Shown piece after piece: positions 47,224-57,410 of a stretch of 64,000 bases of DNA. The DNA is from Rhodospirillaceae bacterium. Its GTDB lineage: Bacteria > Pseudomonadota > Alphaproteobacteria > Rhodospirillales > JABJKH01. Position 1 is the first letter of the stretch; every line of letters starts with the position of its first letter. The notes under the pieces were generated by a model, which had not been told where the DNA came from, made no database searches, and worked only from the letters and a program-made list of their open reading frames with translations. The stretch spans positions 1 to 64,000 of the forward strand of contig JABJKH010000072.1 in the NCBI GenBank assembly GCA_018660465.1, read 5' to 3'. A program made the translations under genes and the position numbers.

Positions 47224-48419
47224 CCCAGACGGCTCCCGAAATTGAGGCGGCTCCGGAAATTGAGACCGCACCGCGACATGTGACAGTTTTAGGGTCGACA
47301 GGATCGGTTGGTGCGAACACCATTGACCTCATTCGGCGCAATCCTGGCCAATTCGTTGTTGAGGCATTGACCGCGAATAGCAACGTCAAGGCGTTGGCGG
47401 AGCAAGCCAAAGAATTTGGCGCAGCGCTCGCGGTGGTTGCCGACCCAAACTACTATCAGGACTTAAAAGACGCACTGGCGGGTACCGACATTGAAGCTGC
47501 CGCGGGGCCTGACGCTCTTTTAGAGGCCGCGGCCCGTCCCGCTGATTGGGTAATGGCCAGTATTGTCGGCACGGCAGGTCTGCCGCCGACATTGGAAGCT
47601 GTCAGGCGGGGGGCTGTAATTGGCCTCGCCAACAAAGAATGCTTGGTGTCGGCAGGCGATTTCATGCTGCGCGAGATCGAAAAACATGGCGCGACCATGC
47701 TGCCGGTGGATTCAGAGCATAACGCGATATTCCAAGTTTTAGACTTTGATCATCCTGAAACCATTGACCGAATTATCCTCACCGCGTCCGGCGGGCCGTT
47801 CCGAACCACACCTATAGATGAATTAGAGGACGTCACACCTGAACAAGCAGTGGCCCATCCAAATTGGGACATGGGCGCAAAAATTTCCGTAGATTCTGCG
47901 ACCATGTTCAATAAAGGCTTGGAATTAATCGAGGCCTATCACTTGTTCCCCGTCACCGAAAAACAGATTGAAATCGTGGTCCACCCGCAATCGGTGATCC
48001 ACAGCATGGTTGGTTATGTGGATGGTTCAGTGCTGGCGCAGTTGGGAACCCCCGATATGCGCACACCAATTGCCTATTCACTAGCCTGGCCGTCGCGGAT
48101 GGATGCTGCGGTGGAGCGCCTGGACTTTGTCAAGAACTCAACATTGACGTTCGAGACACCGGACCCAGAAAAATTCCCAGCCCTGCGGCTCGCCCGCGAA
48201 GCATTGCAGACGGGGAATGGTGCAGCCACAGTCATGAATGCCGCAAATGAAATTGCCGTCGCGGCGTTCCTGGGGCGGAAAATCGGATTTCTGGACATTG
48301 CTCGGGCGGTTGAAAAAACCATAGATCAAGCGCCAAAAGCTCCGCTGAATTCCTTGGATGATGTGTTTGAATCTGACCGGGCAGCACGAGAGATTGCGAA
48401 GGGCTTGATCCCGGGATAA
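47214..48419 (+). CDS. dxr: 1-deoxy-D-xylulose 5-phosphate reductoisomerase
   Basis: Second enzyme of the MEP isoprenoid pathway, 401 residues. The NADPH-binding segment VTVLGSTGSVGANTIDLI follows a 25-residue N-terminal stretch with a short repeat (APEIE). The metal/substrate residues lie in LPVDSEHNAIFQ (about residues 162-173) and NKGLELIEAYHLF (about 236-248). The ATG at 47214, overlapping cdsA by 10 bases, is preferred to an upstream ATG at 47172 inside cdsA. It supplies precursor for UppS, two genes earlier. Confidence 0.96.
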   Translation: MALTQTAPEIEAAPEIETAPRHVTVLGSTGSVGANTIDLIRRNPGQFVVEALTANSNVKALAEQAKEFGAALAVVADPNYYQDLKDALAGTDIEAAAGPDALLEAAARPADWVMASIVGTAGLPPTLEAVRRGAVIGLANKECLVSAGDFMLREIEKHGATMLPVDSEHNAIFQVLDFDHPETIDRIILTASGGPFRTTPIDELEDVTPEQAVAHPNWDMGAKISVDSATMFNKGLELIEAYHLFPVTEKQIEIVVHPQSVIHSMVGYVDGSVLAQLGTPDMRTPIAYSLAWPSRMDAAVERLDFVKNSTLTFETPDPEKFPALRLAREALQTGNGAATVMNAANEIAVAAFLGRKIGFLDIARAVEKTIDQAPKAPLNSLDDVFESDRAAREIAKGLIPG

Positions 48420-48538
48420 TCTAATTTCGAAAAAAATTCCCATAAGAGCTTGGTTTGAGGTAAAAACAGACCAAATTAGAATTTGAGAAACAATTATGTA
48501 GGTGTGGGCTGAACAGCCTTCGGATCGGAATATTTATA

Positions 48539-49675
48539 ATGGAAGCTTTGATTTTCTTTTGGGACTACGTGGTCCTATTTTTAATTGTCCTTACCGTACT
48601 CGTCTTTGTTCATGAATTAGGGCATTTCCTCGTCGCCCGATATAACGGCGTTCGGGTTGAGGTGTTCTCCATCGGGTTTGGGCCAGAACTGGTTGGTTGG
48701 AACGATACCAAGGGAACGCGTTGGCGGATTGCTCTGCTGCCTTTAGGCGGCTACGTCAAAATGTTTGGCGAGAGCGATGAAATAGAGGTTCCCAACGAAG
48801 AAGACGATGACGAGGCCGAAATTAAGACCCGTAAAATGACCGACGAAGAAATCGCAGTTTCGTTCCACCATAAAAAGCTAAAGCAGCGTACCGCGATTGT
48901 GTTCGCCGGACCCTTGGCTAATTTTGCTTTTACGATATTTGTGTTGGCAGGGCTATTCGCCGTCGTCGGCATACCCAAGCCGTTATCCTACGTCGGCGGT
49001 GTGGTCGAAAAAAGTGCTGCGGCGGAAGCGGGCTTTAAGACAGGTGACCAGGTTACGGCGATTAATGCCGAAGCGATCAAATATTTCGACGATCTCCGGC
49101 GTATTGTCGGCAATAGCGCCGACAGTAAACTGAGCTTCAACGTGACCCGTGACGGTAAGGACGTTGTGCTAAGCGCTATTCCACGAGCGAAGTCTTATAC
49201 CGGGGAAGATGGCGCTCAGAAATCCCGCGGCATGTTGGGCGTGCGCTATGATCCTGAAAAAATCGTGTACGAAAGACTTAATCCGTTTACCGCAGTTTGG
49301 CGGGGTGTGGAGCGGACTGCGGCAATGACGATGACGATCCTTTCGACATTAGGACAAATGATCGTTGGCGATGAAAATCCGCAGCAATTACGCGGCGTCC
49401 TAGGTATTGCACAAATTTCTGGTGATGTTGCCCAACGCGGCTTTGTCGAGGTAATATTTTTTATGGCCGCTTTATCTCTTAATTTAGGGCTTATTAACCT
49501 ATTTCCCATACCCATGTTGGACGGAGGTCATTTGGCTTTCTATGCAGTTGAGGCCATTCGGGGGCGTCCTTTGGGAGAAAGAGCGCAAGAATACGGTTTC
49601 CGATTCGGTCTGGGTCTGGTATTGCTGCTTTTCCTGTATGCGACCAGGAACGATATATTGCATTTTATGAATTAA
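48539..49675 (+). CDS. rseP: RIP metalloprotease RseP (site-2 protease)
   Basis: Intramembrane zinc protease of 378 residues that cuts membrane-anchored anti-sigma factors. The first helix carries the zinc motif HELGHFLVARYNGVRVEVFS (HExxH at about residues 22-26). A PDZ domain follows (about residues 145-225), with a conserved GGVVEKSAAAEAGFKTGDQV start. The last helices include NLFPIPMLDGGHLAF, whose aspartate completes the zinc site. An acidic insertion EVPNEEDDDEAE precedes the PDZ. The dxr-rseP-bamA order is typical. Confidence 0.96.
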   Translation: MEALIFFWDYVVLFLIVLTVLVFVHELGHFLVARYNGVRVEVFSIGFGPELVGWNDTKGTRWRIALLPLGGYVKMFGESDEIEVPNEEDDDEAEIKTRKMTDEEIAVSFHHKKLKQRTAIVFAGPLANFAFTIFVLAGLFAVVGIPKPLSYVGGVVEKSAAAEAGFKTGDQVTAINAEAIKYFDDLRRIVGNSADSKLSFNVTRDGKDVVLSAIPRAKSYTGEDGAQKSRGMLGVRYDPEKIVYERLNPFTAVWRGVERTAAMTMTILSTLGQMIVGDENPQQLRGVLGIAQISGDVAQRGFVEVIFFMAALSLNLGLINLFPIPMLDGGHLAFYAVEAIRGRPLGERAQEYGFRFGLGLVLLLFLYATRNDILHFMN

Positions 49676-49719
49676 AAGTGTTCGGGTTTCGTACATAGCT
49701 CGGCACGTGAATAAAAATA

Positions 49720-52026
49720 TTGGGGGTTTTCTTGCGGCGTTTCTTTCGCATCTGGGCGCTAGGGCTTTTATTTCTACTCTTCGCTCCATTCATACATGCG
49801 GCTCACGCGCAGTCGGGTGGTGTCGTTCGCAATGTCATTGTTGAGGGCGCACAGCGTGTAGACCCCGCTACTGTTCGATCTTACCTGCTTCTGCGTAGCG
49901 GTGATACGTTCGACCCTGCGCGAATTGACCGTTCCTTAAAAAGCTTGTTTGCCACCGGAATCTTTGCCGATGTTTCGTTGCAAAGGAATGGCGATGACTT
50001 AATTGTCACTGTGATCGAAAATCCAGTGATCAATCGAATTGCCTTTGAAGGCAACGATAAGTTTACCGATGATGCCTTAAATGAAGAAATGAATCTTCGG
50101 CCTCGGGTTATCTACACCCGGACAAAGGTACAGAAAGATGTCAAACGCATGCTCACGCTCTATCGGCAAAGTGGCCGATTTGCGGCCGTGATTGAGCCAA
50201 AGCTGATCAAGCTGGAACAGAACCGCGTTGATATCGTCTTTGAGATTAATGAGGGAAAGCCCACGGATATTCAGAATATCCGTATCGTCGGCAACACAAA
50301 GTTTAAGGATTCTCGGCTGCGGCAGGTCATTCAAACGGAAGAAACGCGATGGTGGCGGTTCTTAAGTTCTACGACAAGTTACGATCCTGATCGTCTGACG
50401 TTGGACCGGGAACTCCTGCGCCGATTTTATTTAAAAAACGGATACGCGGACTTCCGGGTGATTTCCGCCTTGGCAGAATTGACGCCGGACAGGCGCAACT
50501 TTTTCATTACCTTTACGGTTGAAGAAGGCGAGAGATATAAGTTTGGTAAAATTGATGTTGATACCAGGCTTCGAGATCTAAAACCCGAACAAGTCAAACA
50601 AGTGATCGAGATCGAACCCGGCGCGTGGTATGATTCGACAAAGATAGATAAGGGTGTAAACCGCATAACATCACAGGTCGGTACCTTGGGGTACGCCTTT
50701 GTTGAGGTTAGGCCGCGTGTACGTCGCGACCAAAAAACGAAAACAATTTCAATTAAGTATGAGATCAATGAAGGTCCGCGGGTGTTCGTTGAGCGGATCG
50801 ACGTCTCCGGCAACGTACGCACTTTGGATAAAGTCATTCGCCGAGAATTTAAATTGGTCGAAGGCGACGGATTTAATGCAGCGAAGATGCGCCGGTCTCG
50901 TCAGCGACTGCAAAATTTGAACTTCTTTGAAAAGGTAGCTGTTGAACAAGTGCCTGGCAGTGCGCCTGACAAGAATATTATTAAAGTTTCAGTCGAGGAA
51001 AAATCGACAGGATCTGTCTCATTCGGTGCGGGATATTCGTCGACCAATGGTCCTTTGGCGGACGTCGGTTTGGAGGAAAAAAACTTCTTGGGACGGGGCC
51101 AACTGGTTAAATTTAATATAGTTATTGCTGCTGAAAAAAGCCAAGTGGACATTGGGTTTAGAGAGCCATATTTTTTAGGTCGGGAAATTACCGCTGGCGT
51201 TGATATATTTAGAACCCGGACAGACCGACAAGATACGAGTTCGTTAGATACGGACGAATATGGTGCCAGTACTTTATTCTCCTACCCGATCCTTGAATCG
51301 CTCTCCCAAAGATGGGGGTATTCCGTTAAACAAACGAAAATTACCGATGTATCTTCGAATGCATCTCAGGTTATCATTGATGCCCAAAATGATAATAAAA
51401 AAAGGTTGATTTCGGAAATCAGACACACTCTAAGGCTTGAAAAACGGGATAATATTGTCAATCCTACCGACGGATATACTGTTGGATTTACAACGGCTTA
51501 TGCGGGGCTAGGGGGGGATGCCACTTTCGTACGAAACTCATTAAGTGGGAAATATTTTTATCCTGTTGCTGATCAATGGGTATTCTCACTCGTCGGTTCA
51601 GCGGGCTGGGCAATTGGGGTCGGTGAAGAAGTTAGTTTCTTAGACCGACTCTTTCTTGGCGGAAGCAAGGTCAGAGGCTTCGATTCCGCAGGTATCGGTC
51701 CTCGTGATAACGTAAAGGGTGACGCTCTGGGGGCAGAGTGGGTCTATTCGGGGCAAATTGAGCTTGATTTTCCGGTTGGCTTGCCTGATTCGTTTCGTGT
51801 GACCGGTAAAGTATTCACCGACTTTGGCAGTGCCGGCGGCATCGAAGAAGCGAATCCCAATGGCTCATCAATTGACAAGAGTTCGTCCTTCAGAGCATCG
51901 GTAGGTTTTGGATTTCAATGGGTATCACCTTTCGGTCCGGTGGGGTTAGATTTTGCCGTTCCGTATCTTAAGGAAGAATTCGATCAAACAGAATTCGTTA
52001 GATTTAACTTTGGCGCCCGACTTTAG
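49720..52026 (+). CDS. bamA: Outer membrane protein assembly factor BamA
   Basis: Central outer-membrane protein of the BAM complex, 768 residues. A signal peptide ends near AHA-QSG; five POTRA domains (about residues 30-430) and an Omp85 beta-barrel (about 430-768) follow. The barrel has the VRGF motif (GGSKVRGFDSAGIGPRD) and the terminal aromatic beta-signal RFNFGARL. The start is not certain: TTG at 49720 gives 768 residues, while TTG at 49732 has GGGGG at a better distance (five bases) and gives 764. No ATG suits. skp follows. Confidence 0.95.
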   Translation: MGVFLRRFFRIWALGLLFLLFAPFIHAAHAQSGGVVRNVIVEGAQRVDPATVRSYLLLRSGDTFDPARIDRSLKSLFATGIFADVSLQRNGDDLIVTVIENPVINRIAFEGNDKFTDDALNEEMNLRPRVIYTRTKVQKDVKRMLTLYRQSGRFAAVIEPKLIKLEQNRVDIVFEINEGKPTDIQNIRIVGNTKFKDSRLRQVIQTEETRWWRFLSSTTSYDPDRLTLDRELLRRFYLKNGYADFRVISALAELTPDRRNFFITFTVEEGERYKFGKIDVDTRLRDLKPEQVKQVIEIEPGAWYDSTKIDKGVNRITSQVGTLGYAFVEVRPRVRRDQKTKTISIKYEINEGPRVFVERIDVSGNVRTLDKVIRREFKLVEGDGFNAAKMRRSRQRLQNLNFFEKVAVEQVPGSAPDKNIIKVSVEEKSTGSVSFGAGYSSTNGPLADVGLEEKNFLGRGQLVKFNIVIAAEKSQVDIGFREPYFLGREITAGVDIFRTRTDRQDTSSLDTDEYGASTLFSYPILESLSQRWGYSVKQTKITDVSSNASQVIIDAQNDNKKRLISEIRHTLRLEKRDNIVNPTDGYTVGFTTAYAGLGGDATFVRNSLSGKYFYPVADQWVFSLVGSAGWAIGVGEEVSFLDRLFLGGSKVRGFDSAGIGPRDNVKGDALGAEWVYSGQIELDFPVGLPDSFRVTGKVFTDFGSAGGIEEANPNGSSIDKSSSFRASVGFGFQWVSPFGPVGLDFAVPYLKEEFDQTEFVRFNFGARL

Positions 52027-52047
52027 GCCCGAAATTAGGAGAGTATA

Positions 52048-52647
52048 GTGAAACATTTTTTCCTCGTAATGGTCAGTGTTGTTTTGTTAGGTGCTGGACT
52101 TTCGACCACGTCAAATGCTCAGCAGAAAACGTCAGCGCCGAAGCAACAAGCTGGAACACAACTCGTTATCGCCTTTATTGATAATAAATACATGCTTTCT
52201 AATGCCGCTGTATTTAAGGACGTGACCGCGCAGGTTCAGAAATTTCGGGTAGCCGTCCAGGCAGATGTTCGCAACGAAGAAGAAGCTCTGCGCAAGGCGA
52301 CTGAGGACTTAAAGCGTAAACGTCAAGTACTGTCGGCCGATGCGTTCAATGCTGAGCGTGAAAGGTACCAAGACAGAGTAGCGTCCTTACAGGCCCGAGT
52401 AGATCGTATTCAAAAAGAGTTTGCCCGTTCTGAACAAAAAGTTATGGGGAAAATTCGTGGCGTTGTGAATGAAATAATTAGCAAAATAGCGACGGAATTG
52501 AACTTGATCCTGATATTGCGACGCCGTGACATTACCTATGGGCATCCATCTTTGGATATTACCAAGCATATAGTTACACGCCTGGATAAAAGATTACCTA
52601 AGATTCAAGTCCCTGATCCTCGTAATAGTCGGGCGCTTGGCAAGTAA
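52048..52647 (+). CDS. skp: OmpH/Skp family periplasmic chaperone
   Basis: Periplasmic holdase for outer-membrane proteins, 199 residues. A signal peptide (about residues 1-24, ending near SNA-QQK) precedes a globular start and a long charged helical stretch (about residues 60-140) that forms the tentacle-like coiled coils of Skp trimers. GTG start at 52048 with AGGAGAG upstream. Position between bamA and lpxD is canonical. Confidence 0.92.
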   Translation: MKHFFLVMVSVVLLGAGLSTTSNAQQKTSAPKQQAGTQLVIAFIDNKYMLSNAAVFKDVTAQVQKFRVAVQADVRNEEEALRKATEDLKRKRQVLSADAFNAERERYQDRVASLQARVDRIQKEFARSEQKVMGKIRGVVNEIISKIATELNLILILRRRDITYGHPSLDITKHIVTRLDKRLPKIQVPDPRNSRALGK

Positions 52648-52662
52648 TACGGTAAATAAGGG

Positions 52663-53685
52663 ATGGCCGATCCGAAATTCTTTACCAAAGCTGGGCCCTT
52701 TACGCTTGCCCAATTAGCGAAAATTTCCGATGCGGTGATATCAGGCCCTATAGTGCCTGAAACGATGTACAGTGATGTTGCACCGCTTGATACAGCCGTG
52801 TCCCACCATGTTAGTTTTCTCGACAACACCCGGTATACAGATGCGTTCCGTGTCAGTCGAGCTGGGGTTTGCATCATTCGTCCAGAGTATGCGGATACGG
52901 CACCTGCGGGTATGGCCCTGTTGACGACACCTGATCCGTATCGGGCTTATGCCAAGGCTGCGACGGCGTTTTATCCACTGCCTATGGCTTCTGGAGAGAT
53001 ATCTCCAGCGGCGCAAATAGATGACTCAGCAGAAATTGGTGAGGGCACCGAAATTGCTGCGGGGGCAGTGATCTCGGCCCGAGCAAAAATTGGCGCGCGC
53101 TGCCGCATTGGTGAAAATTCAGTCATTGGGTCTGGTGTTATTCTTGGCGATCATGGTTCTGTCGGGGCGTGTGCCTCCCTGGCGTACTGTGAAATTGGTG
53201 CGCGGGTGCTGATCTATCCTGGTGTCCGAATCGGTCAGGATGGCTTTGGCTTTGCGCCCGGTGCAGAAGGACATTTGAAGGTGCCGCAGTTGGGCCGTGT
53301 GATCATTGGCGACGATGTAGAAATCGGCGCAAATTCGACAATAGATCGTGGTTCAGGACCTGATACAATAATCGGCAGCGGTGTCAGAATTGATAACCTC
53401 GTCCAAATCGGTCATAACGTGCAGATTGGTCAGGGATGTATCTTGGTGTCACAGGTCGGCGTCTCTGGTAGTACGGAGATTGGTGATTTCGCGGTGCTTG
53501 CCGGTCAAGTCGGCGTTGCCGGACACTTGAAGATCGGTGCAGGTGCTAAGATTGCGGCACAAGGTGGGGCAATCCAAGACGTTCCCCCTGGTGCGGAAGT
53601 TGGGGGAACACCGACAGTTCCGGTACGCCAATGGTTACGGACGGCAGCTTATATGAATAAATTGATGAAGAAAAAAGGCAAGTAG
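52663..53685 (+). CDS. lpxD: UDP-3-O-(3-hydroxymyristoyl)glucosamine N-acyltransferase
   Basis: Third lipid A enzyme, adding the N-linked hydroxyacyl chain. 340 residues: an N-terminal uridine-binding domain (about 1-100), then a left-handed parallel beta-helix built of hexapeptide repeats such as [20 protein letters not shown] (about 108-320), and a C-terminal helix ending MKKKGK. The catalytic histidine is in [11 protein letters not shown] near residue 251. It is followed by fabZ after three bases. Confidence 0.97.
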   Translation: MADPKFFTKAGPFTLAQLAKISDAVISGPIVPETMYSDVAPLDTAVSHHVSFLDNTRYTDAFRVSRAGVCIIRPEYADTAPAGMALLTTPDPYRAYAKAATAFYPLPMASGEISPAAQIDDSAEIGEGTEIAAGAVISARAKIGARCRIGENSVIGSGVILGDHGSVGACASLAYCEIGARVLIYPGVRIGQDGFGFAPGAEGHLKVPQLGRVIIGDDVEIGANSTIDRGSGPDTIIGSGVRIDNLVQIGHNVQIGQGCILVSQVGVSGSTEIGDFAVLAGQVGVAGHLKIGAGAKIAAQGGAIQDVPPGAEVGGTPTVPVRQWLRTAAYMNKLMKKKGK

Positions 53686-53688
53686 GAC

Positions 53689-54156
53689 ATGGATGCGGGC
53701 TCGGACGCGACGACAAACACGGAATTAGATATCAATCAAATTATGGACCGGATACCGCATCGGTATCCAATCTTGTTGATTGATCGTGTCATTGATCTTG
53801 TTCCTGATGAACGCGCCACCGGTATCAAGAACGTCACCTTCAACGAACCACATTTTCAAGGTCACTTCCCGACCCGCCCGATTATGCCCGGGGTCATGAT
53901 CGTTGAAGCCATGGCACAGACGTCTGCGGTCTTGGTAGTGGAAACCCTAGACTTGGTATCACAGGGAAAACTTGTGTACTTCATGACCATCGATAACGCG
54001 CGTTTCCGGAAACCCGTTACGCCGGGCGATGTCTTACTGGTTCATGTCGAAAAGGTGCGGAACCGGGGACCTGTGTGGAAATTTAAGGGCGAGGCCAAAG
54101 TTGGCGATGCTCTCGTCGCTGAAGCAACCTTTTCTGCCATGATCGTGGATGAGTAA
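53689..54156 (+). CDS. fabZ: 3-hydroxyacyl-[acyl-carrier-protein] dehydratase FabZ
   Basis: Hotdog-fold dehydratase of fatty acid elongation, 155 residues. The active site [23 protein letters not shown] (about residues 60-82), with catalytic histidine and glutamate, is intact; the N-terminal [17 protein letters not shown] is typical. Lying inside the lipid A cluster, it balances membrane fatty acids against the hydroxyacyl chains used by LpxA and LpxD. The stop codon lies at the lpxA start. Confidence 0.97.
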   Translation: MDAGSDATTNTELDINQIMDRIPHRYPILLIDRVIDLVPDERATGIKNVTFNEPHFQGHFPTRPIMPGVMIVEAMAQTSAVLVVETLDLVSQGKLVYFMTIDNARFRKPVTPGDVLLVHVEKVRNRGPVWKFKGEAKVGDALVAEATFSAMIVDE

Positions 54157-54157
54157 A

Positions 54158-54955
54158 ATGACAAATATACACCCAACTGCAATCGTTGATGACGCCGCCA
54201 CGGTCGGTGAGAACGTCTCCATAGGCCCTTACACCATCGTCGGACCCAATGTGACCTTGGACGACGGTGTGAAGCTGATGTCGCATGTGGTGGTGGAGGG
54301 GATTACGTTGATCGGTGCCAATACAGTGGTGTTTCCATTTGCTTCCCTTGGTAACCCGCCACAGGATTTAAAGTACAAGGGTGAGCCCTCAAAACTGGAA
54401 ATCGGCTGCAACAATGTTATTCGCGAACAGGTCTCCATGAACCCGGGCACTGAAGGCGGCGGCATGGTGACAAAAATTGGCAACAACTGCCTGTTCATGG
54501 TCGGTGCGCACGTCGCCCATGATTGCATCATCGATGACCATGTTATCCTCGTGAACAACGCGACCCTGGGCGGCCATGTTGAGATCGCTGAATGGGCAAT
54601 CATCGGTGGGCTATCGGCAATTCATCAGTTCGTTAGAATTGGTCGCCACGCCATGGTCGGTGGCATGTCAGGAATTGAAAACGATATTATCCCTTATGGG
54701 TCCGTCATCGGAAACAGGGCGCGTCTACAAGGCCTCAATATTGTTGGCTTGAAACGTCGAAATTTCTCTCGCGATGTGATCCATTCCTTGCGCAACGCCT
54801 ATCGTTTATTGTTTGCCCAGGAAGGCACAATGACCGAGCGCCTGGATGACGTTGCCGAGATGATGAACGATGTCGAACCGGTTATGGAAATCGTAGACTT
54901 CATGCGTGCCGACTCGTCGCGCGGCATTTGCCAGTCGTTGGAAGATGCCGCCTGA
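54158..54955 (+). CDS. lpxA: UDP-N-acetylglucosamine acyltransferase
   Basis: First lipid A enzyme, transferring the hydroxyacyl chain to the 3-OH of UDP-GlcNAc. About 265 residues with hexapeptide repeats from the N-terminus (HPTAIVDDAATVGENVSIG) and a C-terminal helical domain. The catalytic histidine region is FMVGAHVAHDC (about residues 112-122), and the FPFASLGNPPQDLKYKGEPS block is typical. ATG 54158, one base after the fabZ stop, has a GGATGAG site in front; ATG 54149, overlapping fabZ by 8 bases, is an alternative adding three residues. Confidence 0.96.
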   Translation: MTNIHPTAIVDDAATVGENVSIGPYTIVGPNVTLDDGVKLMSHVVVEGITLIGANTVVFPFASLGNPPQDLKYKGEPSKLEIGCNNVIREQVSMNPGTEGGGMVTKIGNNCLFMVGAHVAHDCIIDDHVILVNNATLGGHVEIAEWAIIGGLSAIHQFVRIGRHAMVGGMSGIENDIIPYGSVIGNRARLQGLNIVGLKRRNFSRDVIHSLRNAYRLLFAQEGTMTERLDDVAEMMNDVEPVMEIVDFMRADSSRGICQSLEDAA

Positions 54956-55787
54956 TTCAAGCCTGCCGAAGTTGGGGATCATTGCAGGCGGGGGCGGGCT
55001 CCCATTGCAAGTCATTCAAGCTTGCCTGCAAAACCGAAGAGATTTCTTCGTCATCGCCTTAAAAAATCAGACCGACCCCGCCACTGTTGATGCAGTTCCC
55101 CACCAATGGATTCCCTTAGGAAAATCGGGTAAGGCGCTGAAAAAATTAAAGGAACAAAATGTATCTGACCTTGTTATGGTTGGTTCGGTATCGCGCCCGA
55201 CATTTTCTTCCATTGGTTTGGATTTGTGGACGACGAAGTTTTTGGTCAAGGCAGGTGCTGCGGCATTAGGAGATGATGGCTTGCTCGGTGCCCTCGTTCG
55301 TGAGATCGAAAAGGAAGGGTTCCGAGTTGTTGGAGTAGAAGAAATCATGCCGTCGTTAATTGCGCCTTCTGGCATCTACGGAAAGCACTCACCGGATGAA
55401 CAGGCCCTGGCGGATATCCGGCGAGGGGTAGAAGTTGCACGCGGCATTGGTGCTCTGGACGTCGGACAAGGCGCTGTGGTTCAAGAGGGCCTGGTATTGG
55501 GTGTCGAGGCCATCGAAGGGACAGATCGGCTTCTAGCGCGCTGTAAAGAGCTGAAGCGGGATGGCGCGGGGGGTGTCTTGGTCAAGCTTAAGAAACCAGA
55601 CCAGGAATCTCGCGCTGATCTTCCGACCGTCGGTGTGGAGACAATCAAACAAGCTGCCGATGCAGGATTGCGCGGTATCGCAATTGAAGCGGGAAACACT
55701 CTGGTCGTTGACCGGGAAAATGTAATCGCCGAAGCGGACAAGGCAGGCTTGTTCGTGATTGGCATCGATGTGGAGAATGAGACGTGA
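54945..55787 (+). CDS. lpxI: UDP-2,3-diacylglucosamine pyrophosphatase LpxI
   Basis: Hydrolyses UDP-2,3-diacylglucosamine to lipid X; the alphaproteobacterial replacement for LpxH. 280 residues from ATG 54945. It starts PKLGIIAGGGGLPLQVIQAC, with the glycine-rich N-terminal domain, and has ALGDDGLLGALVREIE (about residues 104-119). The VGVEEIMPSLIAPSG-YG segment and the C-terminal ETIKQAADAGLRGIAIEAG belong to the catalytic DUF1009 domain. It overlaps lpxA by 11 bases and lpxB by 4, consistent with the lpxA-lpxI-lpxB series. Confidence 0.95.
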   Translation: MPPDSSLPKLGIIAGGGGLPLQVIQACLQNRRDFFVIALKNQTDPATVDAVPHQWIPLGKSGKALKKLKEQNVSDLVMVGSVSRPTFSSIGLDLWTTKFLVKAGAAALGDDGLLGALVREIEKEGFRVVGVEEIMPSLIAPSGIYGKHSPDEQALADIRRGVEVARGIGALDVGQGAVVQEGLVLGVEAIEGTDRLLARCKELKRDGAGGVLVKLKKPDQESRADLPTVGVETIKQAADAGLRGIAIEAGNTLVVDRENVIAEADKAGLFVIGIDVENET

Positions 55788-56983
55788 ATACAAGTTCGGT
55801 GCACGCACCGCTGATTTTTCTAATTGCCGGGGAACCTTCGGGGGACGCGTTGGGTGCCAACTTAATGGCGTCCTTGAAAAAAGAAACCAAGGGCCGAGCG
55901 CGGTTTGCCGGCATCGGGGGACCTAAGATGGCGGCAGAAGGGCTTGAAAGCCTGTTCCCGATGGAAGAGCTATCGGTTATGGGGTTGTTTGAGATACTGC
56001 CGAAGATTCCAAGATTACGTTTTCTGATCAACGAAACCGTCAGCCAAATTGCAACTCTGCGTCCCGATGCCTTGGTCACAATTGATTCGCCGGGCTTTAC
56101 ACTCAGGGTTGCTAAGAAAGTAGCAGGACTTGGATTTCCCCTTGTTCACTACGTTGCGCCATCGGTCTGGGCATGGAAACCGGGGCGAGCCAAGAAGATT
56201 GCCCGTTACCTGAACCACGTACTGGCACTGTTGCCGTTCGAGCCGAGCTACATGCTACGGGCGGGATTATCCTGCACCTTTGTCGGCCACCCTGTTTTGG
56301 AAAGCGGCGCGGATAAAGGCGATGGCCCCGCCTTTCGAAAACGTCATGACATTCCTGAGAACGCCAAATTGATCTGCATGTTGCCGGGCAGCCGAAAAGG
56401 CGAAATTCAACGCTTGATGCCGGTCTACAGTGAAGCCCTTGGTTTGCTAAAACAGCGCTATCCCGACCTCCTTGCCGTGGTGCCATGTGTTGAAGCGCTT
56501 GCCAGCGAGGTTATGGCCAGTGCGTCCCAATGGCCGGTGCCAGCCTTGGTGCTGGAAACACCCGATCAAAAGTACGATGCCTTCGCCGCGTCGGATGCTG
56601 CGATTGCCGCTTCTGGGACCGTGACCCTGGAATTGTCCATGGCCAGCGTACCGACTGTGGTTGCTTATAAAGTGCACCCCCTGACCGCTTGGGCGGTGAT
56701 GAAATTGGTGCGGGTGAACTTTGTTTCATTGATTAATATTCTCTTGGAACGCCCTGCAATTCCAGAATATTTACAAGATCGATGTGTGCCAGGAGCTTTG
56801 GCGTCTGGGATTGAGGAATTTTTTGAAGACGAAGAAGTTCGCGCCACCCAGGCCAAAGCCATGGCCGAAGGATTAGATATGATCGGACCGGAAGGCGCGC
56901 CGCCAAGTGAACGTGCGGCGGCGGCCGTAATGGAAGTGATGAAGAAATTTCGCAAAGACCAATTAGGGAAGGATTCAGAATGA
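55784..56983 (+). CDS. lpxB: Lipid-A-disaccharide synthase
   Basis: GT19 glycosyltransferase joining UDP-2,3-diacylglucosamine and lipid X; 399 residues. N-terminal IFLIAGEPSGDALGANLM (about residues 9-26), SPGFTLRVAKKV, HYVAPSVWAWKPGRAKKI (about 122-139), LPFEPSYM and a late AASGTVTLELSMASVPTVVAYK (about 270-291) are all family blocks. The GTG start overlaps the lpxI stop (GTGA). The stop overlaps the gloA ATG by 4 bases, so gloA is in the same operon. Confidence 0.97.
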   Translation: MNTSSVHAPLIFLIAGEPSGDALGANLMASLKKETKGRARFAGIGGPKMAAEGLESLFPMEELSVMGLFEILPKIPRLRFLINETVSQIATLRPDALVTIDSPGFTLRVAKKVAGLGFPLVHYVAPSVWAWKPGRAKKIARYLNHVLALLPFEPSYMLRAGLSCTFVGHPVLESGADKGDGPAFRKRHDIPENAKLICMLPGSRKGEIQRLMPVYSEALGLLKQRYPDLLAVVPCVEALASEVMASASQWPVPALVLETPDQKYDAFAASDAAIAASGTVTLELSMASVPTVVAYKVHPLTAWAVMKLVRVNFVSLINILLERPAIPEYLQDRCVPGALASGIEEFFEDEEVRATQAKAMAEGLDMIGPEGAPPSERAAAAVMEVMKKFRKDQLGKDSE

Positions 56984-57387
56984 GTGACTCAGATAAAAAC
57001 TTCAGGCTCCTGCATACGATGATCCGGGTGAAGGACCTGGAGAAGTCGAAGGATTTTTATACCCGCCATCTCGGCATGACGGTCCTACGGGAGAAAGAAT
57101 TCCCGGGTGGTAAATTCACCCTTTGCTTCGTCGGCTATGGGGACGAGGACTCTAATGCGGTTGTTGAATTGACCTACAACTGGGACCAAGAAGAACCTTA
57201 TGAGCTTGGTAATGGGTTTGGGCATTTGGCGATTGCAACGCCAGACGTGTATGCCACCTGTGAGCAGATGGAAAAGGAGGGTGTGAGAATTCCGCGTCCT
57301 GCCGGTCCGATGAAACACGGCACCCGCATCATCGCGTTCATCGAAGACCCGGATGGGTATCAGATTGAATTGGTCGGACGTGATTAA
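56980..57387 (+). CDS. gloA: Lactoylglutathione lyase (glyoxalase I)
   Basis: VOC-fold metalloenzyme of 135 residues converting the methylglyoxal-glutathione adduct to lactoylglutathione. It reads RLLHTMIRVKDLEKSKDFYTRHLGM at the start (metal-ligand histidine in LLHTMIRV), NAVVELTYNWD (ligand glutamate), HLAIATPDVY (ligand histidine near residue 87) and IEDPDGYQIELV near the end, so all four metal ligands can be placed. It is translated from an ATG overlapping lpxB by 4 bases. The terminator at 57411 ends the operon. Confidence 0.94.
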   Translation: MSDSDKNFRLLHTMIRVKDLEKSKDFYTRHLGMTVLREKEFPGGKFTLCFVGYGDEDSNAVVELTYNWDQEEPYELGNGFGHLAIATPDVYATCEQMEKEGVRIPRPAGPMKHGTRIIAFIEDPDGYQIELVGRD

Positions 57388-57410
57388 CTAGGTAACGTCT
57401 AACGAACAGT